Assembly (NCBI RefSeq): GCF_014192105.1
Contig: NZ_JACHXK010000007.1
Span: 124,001-188,000, forward strand
Reading direction: 5' to 3'
Source of the DNA: Paenibacillus phyllosphaerae
GTDB taxonomy: Bacteria; Bacillota; Bacilli; Paenibacillales; Paenibacillaceae
DNA length: 64,000 nt
The translations under genes were made by a program, and so were the position numbers. Shown here piece after piece: positions 8,278-17,024 of the stretch. The first letter of the stretch is position 1, and each line of letters begins with the position of its first letter. A model generated the notes under the pieces. It was not told where the DNA came from, ran no database searches, and was given only the letters and a program-made list of their open reading frames with translations.

Positions 8278-9117
8278 ATGGCCAAAGAACGCCGGCTTAT
8301 TAATCTGATTATCTATGTCCTGCTGCTCGCAGGCTCCGTCATTATGCTCGGACCGCTCGTCTGGACGATCTCGACGTCCCTGAAGAGCCAGCTGCACGTG
8401 TTCGACGTGCCGCCGCAATGGATTCCCGACCCGGTAACATGGGCGAACTACAAGGATGTCTGGTCCAAGGCGCCGCTCTTGCACGGATTCATGAACAGCG
8501 CGATCGTCGTCGTCACGGTGTTGTCCGTCGGGCTGTTCATAGCCGCGATGGCGGCGTACGCTTTCTCCAAATTCGATTTTCCGTTCAAAGAAGCGATCTT
8601 CATGGCGCTGCTCGGCACGATGATGATTCCGTATTCCGTCGTGATGATTCCGCAGTATATCGGCTTCTCCGAGCTTGGCTGGGTCGATACGCTGCTCCCG
8701 CTCATCGTGCCGGGGCTATTCGGCAACATTGTCACGATCTTCTTTTTCCGGCAGTTCATGCAAGGCTCCATCCCGAATGACTTGATCGACGCGGCGAAGA
8801 TCGACGGCTGCGGATACTTCCGTACGTTCACGACCGTCGCGCTGCCGATCGCGAAACCCGCCATTGCGGCGCAGGCCGCTCTCGGGTTCATGGGCATCTG
8901 GAATGATTTCATGGGACCGCTCATTTACCTGCATACGCCGGAGAGACAGACGATTCAGGTTCTCATTGCCAGCATGCAGTCGAATTACATCTCAACCTCG
9001 AACTATCCGTCGCTTATGGCCGCTTCGATCGTTGCGCTATTGCCGGTCATTATCGTGTTCTTCATGGCGCAGCGCTACTTCATCGAATCGATGGCGATCA
9101 GCGGGATCAAAGGCTAA
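8278..9117 (+). CDS. Sugar ABC transporter permease (MalG/UgpE type)
   Basis: 279 residues, six membrane segments, with the EAA-type loop LIDAAKIDGCGYFRTFTTVALPI and the MalG-type C-terminus FMAQRYFIESMAISGIKG. AAGGAGG precedes ATG 8278. It is 37 bp after the partner permease and 3 bp before the next GH43 gene, so the three are co-transcribed. Confidence 0.93.
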   Translation: MAKERRLINLIIYVLLLAGSVIMLGPLVWTISTSLKSQLHVFDVPPQWIPDPVTWANYKDVWSKAPLLHGFMNSAIVVVTVLSVGLFIAAMAAYAFSKFDFPFKEAIFMALLGTMMIPYSVVMIPQYIGFSELGWVDTLLPLIVPGLFGNIVTIFFFRQFMQGSIPNDLIDAAKIDGCGYFRTFTTVALPIAKPAIAAQAALGFMGIWNDFMGPLIYLHTPERQTIQVLIASMQSNYISTSNYPSLMAASIVALLPVIIVFFMAQRYFIESMAISGIKG

Positions 9118-9120
9118 CGC

Positions 9121-11547
9121 ATGAAGCGGCAGACGACAAGATGGATGCTGCTCGGCTGCGGCGCGCTCGCGCTGGCTGCCGTGATCGGCGGATCGGCATG
9201 GGCGCTGCGACCGCCGAATCAAGTGACGAATAAGGTGGCGGTGACGATGGAACGTACTTATCAGAATCCGATGACGCTGGCAGAGGAGTGGGAAGACTAC
9301 GGGATCGGCGATCCCTACATTCTTCGCTATAACGGCAAGTATTATCTTTATTGCAGCACGAAGGATTGGCGGGTCGGGGTGAAAGCCTGGAGTTCGGACG
9401 ATTTGGTCGACTGGACCTACGAGGGCTTGGTCACCGAGGAGCCGTTGACGGAAGGGGCATACGCGCCGGAGGTCGTTTATTGGAACGGTTCCTTCTATAT
9501 GTATACTTCTCCGGCGGGCAAAGGCCATTATGTGCTGGAGAGCGACAGTCCGACCGGTCCGTTCACGATTAAGACCGACAATCTGGGGCTGACGATCGAC
9601 GGCTCGGTATTCATAGACGACGACGCCTCATGGACGTTCACGCATGCCGAGTCCGGCGGCATTATGGCCAGCAGCATGACGGACCCGTTCACGATCGAAA
9701 CGGGGCAAAAGCTGAATACTTCGCTTGGGCATTGGACCGAAGGGTCCATGATCATCAAGCGGGACGGTCGATACTTCCTCACGTATACCGGCAACCATGT
9801 GTTCAGCAAGGGTTACCGGGTGAACTATGCGGTAGCGCATGATTCGCCGGTGGGACTCTACACGATTCCGGAGAACAATCCGATCATCATCTCGACGGCG
9901 GACGACTTCAACGGGCTGGGTCACAGCGCTACCGTACTCGGTCCCGATATGGACGCTTATTACATCGTCTATCACAACTTGATCGGCCATTCGGCAGAAG
10001 GCCCGCCGGTGCGCATGTTCAATATGGATCGGCTGACGTTCAACGGGGATAAAATGTCGGTGCTCGGCCCGACGTTCGGAGCGCCTTCCGAAGCGCCGCA
10101 GCTTCCCGCATTCCGGGACCCGCTCGGCACCACGCCGGGCACGGAACATTGGGAGCAGACGGACTTGGGCGAAGGGTATACCGCTTGGATCAGCAAAGCT
10201 GCCGCCGGCGAGCGGTTCACGGCCGAATTCAACGCGGTGCCCGGTCTGAAGGCTTCGGCGAGCGAAGGAGAGTCGCTAGAGGCGATCATCTCCTATGCCG
10301 ACCCGAACAACTATCGCAGTGTCGGAATCGATACGAAGGCGATGGCATTGTCCCTTGCGGAAACGAAAGGCGGAGAGACGAAGATCGTCCATTCGGCCCC
10401 GCTTCCGGAAGGCGCGGACCTCGACGTCTTGCATGCGCTTCGCGTGGAATCCGATGCGACCGGCACGCGCGTCTATTGGGACGGGCTGCTGCGCGCGGAT
10501 TATGAAGCGTGGGCGGCGCAGGCCGGACGGATCGGCTATCGGTACCCGGACGAATCGTCGCCTCAACTGCACTATACGGCATTCTCCAATGAGGCAGGCG
10601 GGAGCAGCGACCGCAAGGCAGTGAAGCCGCTGCCGGGCACGATGGAGGCGGTCCATGGCATCCAAGAGGAAGCTGCGGACATTACGATTAGCGCGGATGG
10701 CACGCCGGACGGAAGCTCGGCCGTAAGGCTCGCGAAGGGAGCCGAGCTCGCGTTCCCCATGAACGTGAAGCAAGACGGCACCTATCTGGTATCCGTCATG
10801 GCTGCCCGATCTTCGGCAGGCGCCAGGCTTCAACTATCGGCCGGCGACCGATCAGTTACCTCGACGCTCGAGGAATCGGACTTTGCCCCGGACGCCGACT
10901 GGTCGAAGATACCGCTCGGTGAGCTGAATCTCCAGCAAGGGACGCAGTGGCTGACGATTCGTCAGGCGAAGGGAGAACCGACTCTTTTATATGTAGAAAC
11001 AGCTGAAGTAACCAAGGTCGAGGAGAAGACAGCGGTCGTGTTCGACGACAACTCCACGTTCGGCGACTGGATCGAGGAAGACGGACGCTACGCCGTCTTG
11101 GCGGACGGCAAAGACAGCAAACAATTCGGCGGCGATCAACGTTGGTCGGATATTGAAGTCAGCTTCGAACTCACGCAGACGGCGGAATCGCTCGGCGAAG
11201 CTTCGCTGCTCGTGCGAACGACGAACGAGTCGGATTTCCCCGATCAAGTCGTTGACTCCTTCATGGGCTATGAGCTCGCATTCCGCAACGGCCGGGTCAT
11301 GCTGCGCCGCATCAGCTACGAGGTGAATGAGGAGTTGGATTCGGCGCTGCTCGAACTGACGAACGGCCAAGCCGCCAAGATCAGCGTTCGCCTTAAGGGC
11401 GCTGCGATTCAAGTATTCGCCGATGGCAACGAAGAACCGCTCTTATCGCATATTGACCGCAACGCCTTCCTGCACGGGCGGGTTGGCATACGCGCGAGCC
11501 AGACGGGCTGGTCGTTCTCGAACGTGAACGTCAGTCCAGTCCGATAG
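9121..11547 (+). CDS. Exported GH43 glycoside hydrolase with concanavalin-like modules
   Basis: 808 residues. A basic N-terminus and hydrophobic segment (about 8-29) act as signal peptide or membrane anchor; a Cys at 13 lies before the hydrophobic core, so it is not a lipobox. The GH43 domain (about 45-335) keeps the three catalytic acids: Asp64 (GIGDPYI), Asp160 (TIDGSVF) and Glu207 (HWTEGSM). Weakly conserved sandwich modules follow (about 340-500 and 515-640) with a final LamG-like module at about 645-808 (FDDNSTFGDWIEEDGRY to FSNVNVSPVR). It begins 3 bp after the permease stop, so hydrolysis outside the cell and uptake are coupled. It is related to the GH43 at 1691 but lacks an evident CBM6. 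Confidence 0.88.
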   Translation: MKRQTTRWMLLGCGALALAAVIGGSAWALRPPNQVTNKVAVTMERTYQNPMTLAEEWEDYGIGDPYILRYNGKYYLYCSTKDWRVGVKAWSSDDLVDWTYEGLVTEEPLTEGAYAPEVVYWNGSFYMYTSPAGKGHYVLESDSPTGPFTIKTDNLGLTIDGSVFIDDDASWTFTHAESGGIMASSMTDPFTIETGQKLNTSLGHWTEGSMIIKRDGRYFLTYTGNHVFSKGYRVNYAVAHDSPVGLYTIPENNPIIISTADDFNGLGHSATVLGPDMDAYYIVYHNLIGHSAEGPPVRMFNMDRLTFNGDKMSVLGPTFGAPSEAPQLPAFRDPLGTTPGTEHWEQTDLGEGYTAWISKAAAGERFTAEFNAVPGLKASASEGESLEAIISYADPNNYRSVGIDTKAMALSLAETKGGETKIVHSAPLPEGADLDVLHALRVESDATGTRVYWDGLLRADYEAWAAQAGRIGYRYPDESSPQLHYTAFSNEAGGSSDRKAVKPLPGTMEAVHGIQEEAADITISADGTPDGSSAVRLAKGAELAFPMNVKQDGTYLVSVMAARSSAGARLQLSAGDRSVTSTLEESDFAPDADWSKIPLGELNLQQGTQWLTIRQAKGEPTLLYVETAEVTKVEEKTAVVFDDNSTFGDWIEEDGRYAVLADGKDSKQFGGDQRWSDIEVSFELTQTAESLGEASLLVRTTNESDFPDQVVDSFMGYELAFRNGRVMLRRISYEVNEELDSALLELTNGQAAKISVRLKGAAIQVFADGNEEPLLSHIDRNAFLHGRVGIRASQTGWSFSNVNVSPVR

Positions 11548-11639
11548 ATCGAAGCTTAAGTATAGGATCTTGCTAATACTTGCTTTTATTAAATAAAGCG
11601 TGCCATTCGAGCGCGCAATAAGGGGCAGGAGAACCGACC

Positions 11640-13400
11640 ATGACAACCAAAATGTATATCAAAGATTACCCCCGTCCGCAGTTCGTTCGGGAGAACTGGA
11701 CGAATCTGAACGGCGAATGGGGCTTCGGCTTCGACGACGCCAATATCGGGGAGGAGCAAGGCTGGCCGGCTTCATTCGGTGGGGACCGCACCATAACCGT
11801 CCCGTTCACCTATGAGACGAAAGCGAGCGGAATCGGCGAGGAAGCGCACCATCCGTTCGTCTGGTACAATCGCTCCCTGGACATTCCCGCGGAAGCGGAG
11901 GGCAAACGCGTCATTCTCCATTTTCAAGCGGTCGATTATATCGCGAAGCTGTGGATCAACGGAACCTTAGTCGGATCTCATCAAGGCGGCTATACCGCCT
12001 TTTCCTTCGACATCACGCCGTATATTAAATATGGCGCCGCCAACACGGTCACGCTGAAGGTCGAGGATAGCATGGATGCGACGCAGCCTCGGGGCAAGCA
12101 GCGCTGGGTGGAGAACAACTTCGAATGCTTCTATGTCCAGACGACGGGTATCTGGCAATCGGTCTGGATGGAACTGGTCGATCCGGTCCATGTGAATACG
12201 GTGAAGATCACGCCGGATCTCGACGCCCGCACCGTGCGTTTCGAATATCAGGTGAAAGGCGATATCGCATCCGCTGAAGTACGCCTGGAAACCGTCATCA
12301 GCCTCAAAGGCAGGACGGTGAAGAAACTCAGCCTGACTATCGATCGTCCGTGGCTGCAGCTGGATGCCGATCTCGTGCATGAAGCGAACGGACCATGGAA
12401 GCATTGCCACTGGTCGCCTGCGCATCCGAATCTGTACGACGTCGAGTTCATCCTCTACCGCGGGGACGAGAAGATCGACCATGTCTATTCCTACTTCGGC
12501 ATGCGGAAGATCTCGATCGAGAAGGGCAAAGTGCTGCTCAATAACGCGCCGGTATACCAGCGTCTCATCCTCGACCAAGGCTATTGGCCGGACAGCCACC
12601 TGACGCCGCCTTCCGAAGAAGCCATTCTGGAGGATATCGATAAGATTATGGCGATGGGCTACAACGGCGTCCGCAAGCATATGAAGGTGGAAGATGCGCG
12701 TTTCCTCTATTGGTGCGACGTGAAAGGGCTGTTGGTCTGGTCCGAGATGGCGGCTACGTTCGAATTCAACGATAATGCGGTGCAGACATTCGCCAATGAA
12801 TGGATGGAGGTCGTCCGCCAGCAGTACAACCATCCGTCCATCATTACGTGGGTGCCGTTCAACGAGTCCTGGGGCGTCATGAATATCAAGAAGGACGTGA
12901 AGCAGCAGCAGTTCACGGTGGCGGTCTATCATATGACCAAGGCCTTCGATCCTCACCGTCCGGTCATTACGAACGACGGCTGGGAGCATACGGTCTCCGA
13001 CATCCTAACGCTGCATGACTACGTAGAGACGGGCGAAGAATTCCTGAAGAGGTATGCGAATAAAGACGAGATCGTAGGCAACGAACGCAGCTTCAACCAT
13101 TGGAAGTACGCGTATGCCGACGGCTATGCGTACGGGGGCCAGCCGATCATCGTCAGCGAATTCGGCGGGATTGCCTTCAAGTCGGAGTCGGGATGGGGCT
13201 ACGGCAGCCAAGAGTCATCCGATGAAGCGTTCATCGCCCGATTCCGCAGCATCCACCAGGCGATCAAGGAGACCGATTATATCGTCGGCTACTGCTATAC
13301 GCAGATTACCGACGTGCAGCAAGAGGTGAACGGCCTCTTGACCGAGGACCGCAAACCGAAAGTGCCGCTTGAAGTGATTCGCGAGATTAATCTGTCCTAA
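11640..13400 (+). CDS. Cytoplasmic glycoside hydrolase family 2 enzyme
   Basis: 586 residues without signal peptide. The GH2 plan is visible: sugar-binding jelly roll (about 10-180, ENWTNLNGEWGFGFDD, VWYNRSLDIPAEAEGKRVILHF, GGYTAFSFDITPYI), immunoglobulin-like domain (180-290) and TIM barrel (290-586). The acid/base is Glu409 in PFNESWG and the nucleophile Glu507 in IVSEFGG. AGGAG lies 9 bp before ATG 11640. It probably cleaves imported oligosaccharides, for example beta-galactosides or beta-uronides from pectin side chains. At 586 residues it is far shorter than LacZ and closer to the beta-glucuronidase-sized group; exact specificity is open. Confidence 0.9.
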   Translation: MTTKMYIKDYPRPQFVRENWTNLNGEWGFGFDDANIGEEQGWPASFGGDRTITVPFTYETKASGIGEEAHHPFVWYNRSLDIPAEAEGKRVILHFQAVDYIAKLWINGTLVGSHQGGYTAFSFDITPYIKYGAANTVTLKVEDSMDATQPRGKQRWVENNFECFYVQTTGIWQSVWMELVDPVHVNTVKITPDLDARTVRFEYQVKGDIASAEVRLETVISLKGRTVKKLSLTIDRPWLQLDADLVHEANGPWKHCHWSPAHPNLYDVEFILYRGDEKIDHVYSYFGMRKISIEKGKVLLNNAPVYQRLILDQGYWPDSHLTPPSEEAILEDIDKIMAMGYNGVRKHMKVEDARFLYWCDVKGLLVWSEMAATFEFNDNAVQTFANEWMEVVRQQYNHPSIITWVPFNESWGVMNIKKDVKQQQFTVAVYHMTKAFDPHRPVITNDGWEHTVSDILTLHDYVETGEEFLKRYANKDEIVGNERSFNHWKYAYADGYAYGGQPIIVSEFGGIAFKSESGWGYGSQESSDEAFIARFRSIHQAIKETDYIVGYCYTQITDVQQEVNGLLTEDRKPKVPLEVIREINLS

Positions 13401-13411
13401 TGATACAACAG

Positions 13412-13437
13412 AGCCGCACCGAATAATCGGTGCGGCT
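13412..13437 (+). terminator. Terminator-like hairpin after the GH2 gene
   Basis: AGCCGCACCGA pairs perfectly with TCGGTGCGGCT. Only a short T-containing tail (GCTTGCG) follows, so termination may be partial. Confidence 0.65.
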
Positions 13438-13500
13438 GCTTGCGTGTATGGGCTTAAGAGGGTAGTAGATCGCCATATAGAGGCAAACCGCGTTCTCGTC

Positions 13501-13509
13501 TGGTATAAT
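13501..13509 (+). promoter_or_regulatory. Extended -10 promoter element of the IclR gene
   Basis: TGGTATAAT is a perfect extended -10 (TGNTATAAT). No good -35 is present, as is usual for this promoter class. The TTG start lies 38 bp downstream. Confidence 0.6.
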
Positions 13510-13546
13510 CGGAGCAATCATTCTTACGAGGGCGAGGCGATTATCG

Positions 13547-14320
13547 TTGTCTGGCGTCATCACCAAAGCGATCCAAATTCTCGATTTGCTCGTGCCGCAA
13601 GGGACGGAGAAGGAAATGAGCGTAACGGAGATCGGCAAAGAATTGAATATGCCGGTTCAGAGCGTCCATCGCCTGCTATCCTCGCTGGCCGAGCACGGTT
13701 TCGTGGCACAGAACACATCCAACAAGAAGTATAAGCTGGGCTTATCCATCATGAAGTATGGCTTCCTCATGTGGGACAGCCTCATGCTTCGTTCGGTCGC
13801 TAGACCCTTCATGGAAGAGCTGTCGCAGCGGACGAAGGAAACGGTTTATTTGTCGGTTCGCGAGAATGCGGAAGGGGTCTATATCGATTCCGTCGATTCC
13901 CCGCAGATTCTGAAGATTTCGGAGCCGATCGGGCTGAGACTGCCCTTGTTCAACGGCGCTTCGAACCGCGTCATCCTGGCATTCCTGCAGCCGGCGCTAC
14001 GGCAAACGCTGATGGACTCGTTCGTCTGGGACGACGTTCCGTCCTTGAAGCCGCTGACGCGCAGCTACATTGAACAAGAACTGAAGACCATACGCGACAA
14101 CGGTTATGCGGTCACGGCAGGCGAAGCGACGGAAGGTACGACAGGAATCGGAGCCCCGATCTTCTCCTACGAGAATACCGTGATCGGCTCGATTAACGTC
14201 GCCGGGCCATCCATTCGTTTCGGAGAGGAGCAGGTCGAGAAATACGCCGGACTTGCCAAGAAATACGCAGGACTTATCTCGGGTGAGCTCGGTTTCCGAG
14301 GACGCAGTCGATATCAATAA
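13547..14320 (+). CDS. IclR-family transcriptional regulator (TTG start)
   Basis: 257 residues. N-terminal winged helix (about 5-65: ITKAIQILDLLVPQG, SVTEIGKELNMPVQSVHRLLSSLAEHGFV) and the IclR effector domain (about 75-250: ETVYLSVRENAEGVYIDSVDS, GASNRVILAFL, GYAVTAGEATEGTTGIGAPIF, GSINVAGPSIRF). The only start that keeps the helix-turn-helix complete is TTG 13547, after a GAGGCGA site. IclR proteins in this setting often respond to sugar acids such as pectin breakdown products; the ligand here is unknown. It is monocistronic and ends in a terminator. Confidence 0.9.
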   Translation: MSGVITKAIQILDLLVPQGTEKEMSVTEIGKELNMPVQSVHRLLSSLAEHGFVAQNTSNKKYKLGLSIMKYGFLMWDSLMLRSVARPFMEELSQRTKETVYLSVRENAEGVYIDSVDSPQILKISEPIGLRLPLFNGASNRVILAFLQPALRQTLMDSFVWDDVPSLKPLTRSYIEQELKTIRDNGYAVTAGEATEGTTGIGAPIFSYENTVIGSINVAGPSIRFGEEQVEKYAGLAKKYAGLISGELGFRGRSRYQ

Positions 14321-14324
14321 GAAG

Positions 14325-14363
14325 AGCCTGATCCGGGATTAACCGGTATCAGGTTTATTTTTT
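14325..14363 (+). terminator. Rho-independent terminator after the IclR gene
   Basis: CCTGAT and CCGG segments pair with CCGG and ATCAGG across an imperfect stem, followed by TTTATTTTTTC. Confidence 0.8.
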
Positions 14364-14399
14364 CGAAACATATCCCACTATTCGGGATAAGGATATTCA

Positions 14400-14422
14400 T
14401 TTTATCAATTATTGAGATAAAA
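14400..14422. promoter_or_regulatory. Inverted repeat TTTTATC-N9-GATAAAA before the amidotransferase gene
   Basis: A perfect 7-bp inverted repeat 38 bp before the start codon, in an AT-rich stretch. A third GATAA lies nearby at about 14385. Possible operator or promoter-overlapping site; no regulator can be assigned. Confidence 0.4.
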
Positions 14423-14459
14423 TAAGAAGCATCACAACAAGGGTACTGGAGGCGGGGAA

Positions 14460-15182
14460 ATGAACGTTGTCTTGTTTAAGCATTTTGATTTCGACGATCC
14501 TTCCGTATTCACGGCATGGTCCGAGCGAGACGGACATGCGTTGCGCATCTATGAACCGGCGCAAGGCATCCATGCGGAATGGCTCGAGACGCTAGATCTG
14601 CTCATCATCATGGGCGGCCCGATGAGCGTGTACCATGAGGAGCGGCATCCGTGGCTTCCGGAGGAGAAGGCGTTCGTTAAGCGCGCCATCGATGCGGGCA
14701 AGAAGGTGCTCGGCATTTGTCTAGGGGCTCAGATGATCGCGGAAGTACTAGGAGCTAATGTCACTCGCAATCCCGAGAAAGAGATCGGATGGCATCGGAT
14801 GCAACGGACGGGCGAACGCCATCCTTGGCTCGCGAATCTCCCCGAGACCTTCACTTCATTCTCCTGGCATGGCGATACGTTCGAATTGCCGCAAGGCGCG
14901 AGGCATCTTGCTTACTCGGCGGCTTGCGTTAATCAAGCATTCGCATACGGGGAGCACGTGTTGGGGCTGCAGTTCCATTTGGAGACGACGGGCGATTGTA
15001 TCGATCAGATGCTCTTCCATTGGGCGGATGAAATTAAGGAAGCACCTCATATTCAAAGCGCCTCGCGGATACGGGAAGGCGTGGAAGACAGCGAGCAATA
15101 TCGGTTATTGCTCCGTGGGATGCTCCAGCGGATCGCCAGCAATACTGCGCTTCACAGCACGGGCGAGCAGCTGCAGCGTTAG
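14460..15182 (+). CDS. Class-I glutamine amidotransferase-like protein
   Basis: 240 residues of the stand-alone GATase-1 family (GMP-synthase-like). The nucleophile elbow is GICLGAQ with Cys87; the other triad residues are His173 and Glu175 in QFHLE. The oxyanion region is MGGPMSVY (51-58). GGAGG lies 7 bp before ATG 14460. It is encoded alone, without a synthetase partner. Family members cleave gamma-glutamyl amides or act on unknown substrates, so no more specific role is assigned. Confidence 0.85.
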   Translation: MNVVLFKHFDFDDPSVFTAWSERDGHALRIYEPAQGIHAEWLETLDLLIIMGGPMSVYHEERHPWLPEEKAFVKRAIDAGKKVLGICLGAQMIAEVLGANVTRNPEKEIGWHRMQRTGERHPWLANLPETFTSFSWHGDTFELPQGARHLAYSAACVNQAFAYGEHVLGLQFHLETTGDCIDQMLFHWADEIKEAPHIQSASRIREGVEDSEQYRLLLRGMLQRIASNTALHSTGEQLQR

Positions 15183-15225
15183 CGCGAACTTTATGGGCGC
15201 GGAAGAATGGAATAGGATAGAGTCT

Positions 15226-15257
15226 AGGCTGCTCCCGTTACGTAAGGGGCAGCCTTT
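15226..15257. terminator. Terminator between convergent genes
   Basis: AGGCTGCTCCC pairs with GGGGCAGCCT, followed by TTTACC. It lies between the amidotransferase gene and the leftward DUF1801 gene. Confidence 0.65.
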
Positions 15258-15327
15258 ACCTATGCGCTATAGCCTGACACCCGATATGTTCAAGCTGCCT
15301 TCGATCAGATCAGTTCAGCCTCGCGGT

Positions 15328-15672
15328 TTAAGCGGTCAGCGAGCTGGACGCTTGTTCAAGCCAAGACTGCAGATTGTCCGAATCGAAAGCATCGCCATTA
15401 CGCAGCTTGAGCGTCTTGCGCTCCGGCGGACCATCGAACTGATCCGGCAAGGCGAGGGCGGCGGTGTTGAACAGCGTGAAGCTGACTGCGTCTTTGGATA
15501 CCGAGATGACAGCCGCATATTTACCATTCTTCAAAAAATGGGGTTTCTTATACTGCATGCGTTCCCGTGCATCGGGTATCGCTTGATGGACCAGACCGCG
15601 GAGCGCTTCGGCAAGTTCCTTCTGCCATGGTTGTTGCAACGCTTCGATATAAGCGGAAACTTCCTCGTTCAT
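15328..15672 (-). CDS. DUF1801-family protein (YdhG-like)
   Basis: 114 residues with the DUF1801 pattern: PWQKELAEALRGLVHQAIPDARERMQYKKPHF, KNGKYAAVISVSKDAVSFTLF and KLRNGDAFD. GAGAGGAG lies 8 bp before ATG 15672. Proteins with this fold have been linked to iron handling in Bacillus, but most are uncharacterised. It follows the VOC gene by 36 bp and is probably co-transcribed with it. Confidence 0.8.
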   Translation of the reverse strand: MNEEVSAYIEALQQPWQKELAEALRGLVHQAIPDARERMQYKKPHFLKNGKYAAVISVSKDAVSFTLFNTAALALPDQFDGPPERKTLKLRNGDAFDSDNLQSWLEQASSSLTA

Positions 15673-15708
15673 GGGATGAACTCCTCTCTTAAGGTCACCG
15701 GACGCCTG

Positions 15709-16125
15709 TTACGCTTGATGAGAAGCCGGGTCTTCCATATAGAACACTTCCCAGAGGTGGCCGTTAATGTCCTGGAAGCTGCGGCCGTACATGAATCCAT
15801 GATCCTGCGGATCCTTCGAATGCTGCGCACCTGCCGCCATGGCTTTGTCGGCAATCTCGTCTACCTGCGCGCGGCTGTCGGCCGCAAGCGCAACGATCAC
15901 TTCGGTGCTTCGCTTAGCATCGGCGACTTCCTTGGACGTGAAGGTCTGGAAGAACGGCTCTACGAGCAGCATGACATAGGTGTGCTCATTAATAATCATG
16001 CTCGTTGCGTTATCGTCCGTGAATTGCATATTGAATTCAAAGCCGATCCGGGAGAAGAAATCCATCGATTGCTGCAAGTTCTTCACGGGCAGGTTGATAA
16101 AAGCCTTGCTGAGTTGGAGCGCCAT
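15709..16125 (-). CDS. VOC (glyoxalase/bleomycin-resistance) superfamily protein
   Basis: 138 residues with two beta-alpha-beta-beta-beta units: FINLPVKNLQQSMDFFSRIGFEF at 9-31 and, at the end, FMYGRSFQDINGHLWEVFYME. The C-terminal Glu of LWEVFYM is the usual metal ligand. AGAGGTGA precedes ATG 16125. The divergent TetR gene and the operator between them suggest induction by a toxic small molecule. The exact reaction is not predictable. Confidence 0.85.
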   Translation of the reverse strand: MALQLSKAFINLPVKNLQQSMDFFSRIGFEFNMQFTDDNATSMIINEHTYVMLLVEPFFQTFTSKEVADAKRSTEVIVALAADSRAQVDEIADKAMAAGAQHSKDPQDHGFMYGRSFQDINGHLWEVFYMEDPASHQA

Positions 16126-16149
16126 TCATCGTCACCTCTTCTGGGTATT

Positions 16150-16169
16150 AACTTTACACATGTAAAGTT
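16150..16169. promoter_or_regulatory. Operator: 9-bp perfect inverted repeat between VOC and TetR genes
   Basis: AACTTTACA-CA-TGTAAAGTT is a perfect dyad just downstream of the VOC promoter -10 and upstream of the TetR promoter. Size and placement fit a TetR-family operator; the TetR at 16295 is the obvious candidate. Confidence 0.75.
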
Positions 16170-16180
16170 GTTGTTATTAC

Positions 16181-16208
16181 TATATAACCACAACTTACCA
16201 TTCGTCAA
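16181..16208 (-). promoter_or_regulatory. Promoter of the VOC-DUF1801 unit
   Basis: Read on the minus strand: TTGACG (16208-16203), a 16-bp spacer and TATATA (16186-16181). The 9-bp operator repeat lies immediately downstream. Confidence 0.6.
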
Positions 16209-16236
16209 GTTATATCAACGGTTCCGTCCAATAAAA

Positions 16237-16265
16237 TTGACTTCCTTGTTATTTCTTACTACGAT
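16237..16265 (+). promoter_or_regulatory. Promoter of the TetR gene
   Basis: TTGACT at 16237-16242, a 17-bp spacer and TACGAT at 16260-16265. Confidence 0.65.
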
Positions 16266-16294
16266 ACATCTATCTAAGTCATGGAGGATCGGGC

Positions 16295-16891
16295 ATGGGT
16301 GAAATACGGAATGCAGAGAGGACGCGGGGGGCGATACTCCTGGCGGCCAAGGAAGAATTTTTTGAGAAGGGCTATTCGGGCGCGAGGATCGAATCGATCG
16401 CCAAACGGGCAGGCATTAATAAGCAGCTGATCTATCATTACTTCAAGAGCAAGGACGCGCTTATCAACGAGGTAATCGACACCTTCCTCACCGCATTGCC
16501 TTCGGGCAATTTCGTCTTGCCGGAGAATCCGGCGCATATCGCGGATTTTCGCTACAAAGTCAATCTGGAGCATCTGATGGACTTCTTGAAATTCACGGCC
16601 TGGGAAGCAATCGATAGTATTCCGGAGAACAGCAACGGCGAGGAGCGGCGGAAGCAGATCCTTCAATCCTATGTCGCGGATATGAAGGCCAAGCAAGAGA
16701 TGGGGCTGGTGCCGAAGGAACTGGATCCAGCCCTCATTACGCTCATGATCTCGAGTCTGACGATTTATCCGCTGCTCTACAGCAATGTGACGCGGATGAT
16801 TACGGGACATGCGGCAGAAGATCCGGAATTCCAGGCGAAGTGGACCTCGTTTCTGCGCGCGATAAGCGAGCGCATATTTGACGGCACTTAA
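16295..16891 (+). CDS. TetR/AcrR-family regulator
   Basis: 198 residues. The TetR helix-turn-helix is at about 8-55 (TRGAILLAAKEEFFEKGYSGARIESIAKRAGINKQLIYHYFKSKDALI). The rest is a helical ligand domain with a TetR_C-like region (MDFLKFTAWEAID, LDPALITLMISSLTIYPLLY). GGAGG lies 8 bp before ATG 16295. It is divergent from the VOC gene and likely controls it and itself through the dyad at 16150. Inducer unknown. Confidence 0.9.
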   Translation: MGEIRNAERTRGAILLAAKEEFFEKGYSGARIESIAKRAGINKQLIYHYFKSKDALINEVIDTFLTALPSGNFVLPENPAHIADFRYKVNLEHLMDFLKFTAWEAIDSIPENSNGEERRKQILQSYVADMKAKQEMGLVPKELDPALITLMISSLTIYPLLYSNVTRMITGHAAEDPEFQAKWTSFLRAISERIFDGT

Positions 16892-16955
16892 GCGCGTTGC
16901 GAGGCAGCTGGACGAGAAGACGCGATCCCAATCGAATAGAACGCCGCTCGCGCCG

Positions 16956-16992
16956 CAGCCGCTTACCGTCCATGACGGCAGGCGGCTGTTTG
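16956..16992 (+). terminator. Terminator after the TetR gene
   Basis: CAGCCGC pairs with GCGGCTG around an inner perfect CCGTC/GACGG stem, followed by TTTGTG. Confidence 0.7.
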
Positions 16993-17003
16993 TGCACAAG
17001 CGG

Positions 17004-17024
17004 GCTCGCAGGTCGAGCGTTTTT
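17004..17024 (+). terminator. Second terminator after the TetR gene
   Basis: GCTCG-CAGGT-CGAGC followed by G and five T. Confidence 0.7.

Noticed and set aside
9121..9165. Lipoprotein signal in the second GH43 (LLGC)
   Set aside because: The cysteine comes before the hydrophobic core rather than after it, so lipoprotein processing there is unlikely.
14758..16302. 514-codon open frame on the plus strand
   Set aside because: It overlaps the amidotransferase gene in another frame and runs antisense to the DUF1801 and VOC genes, all of which have family signatures.
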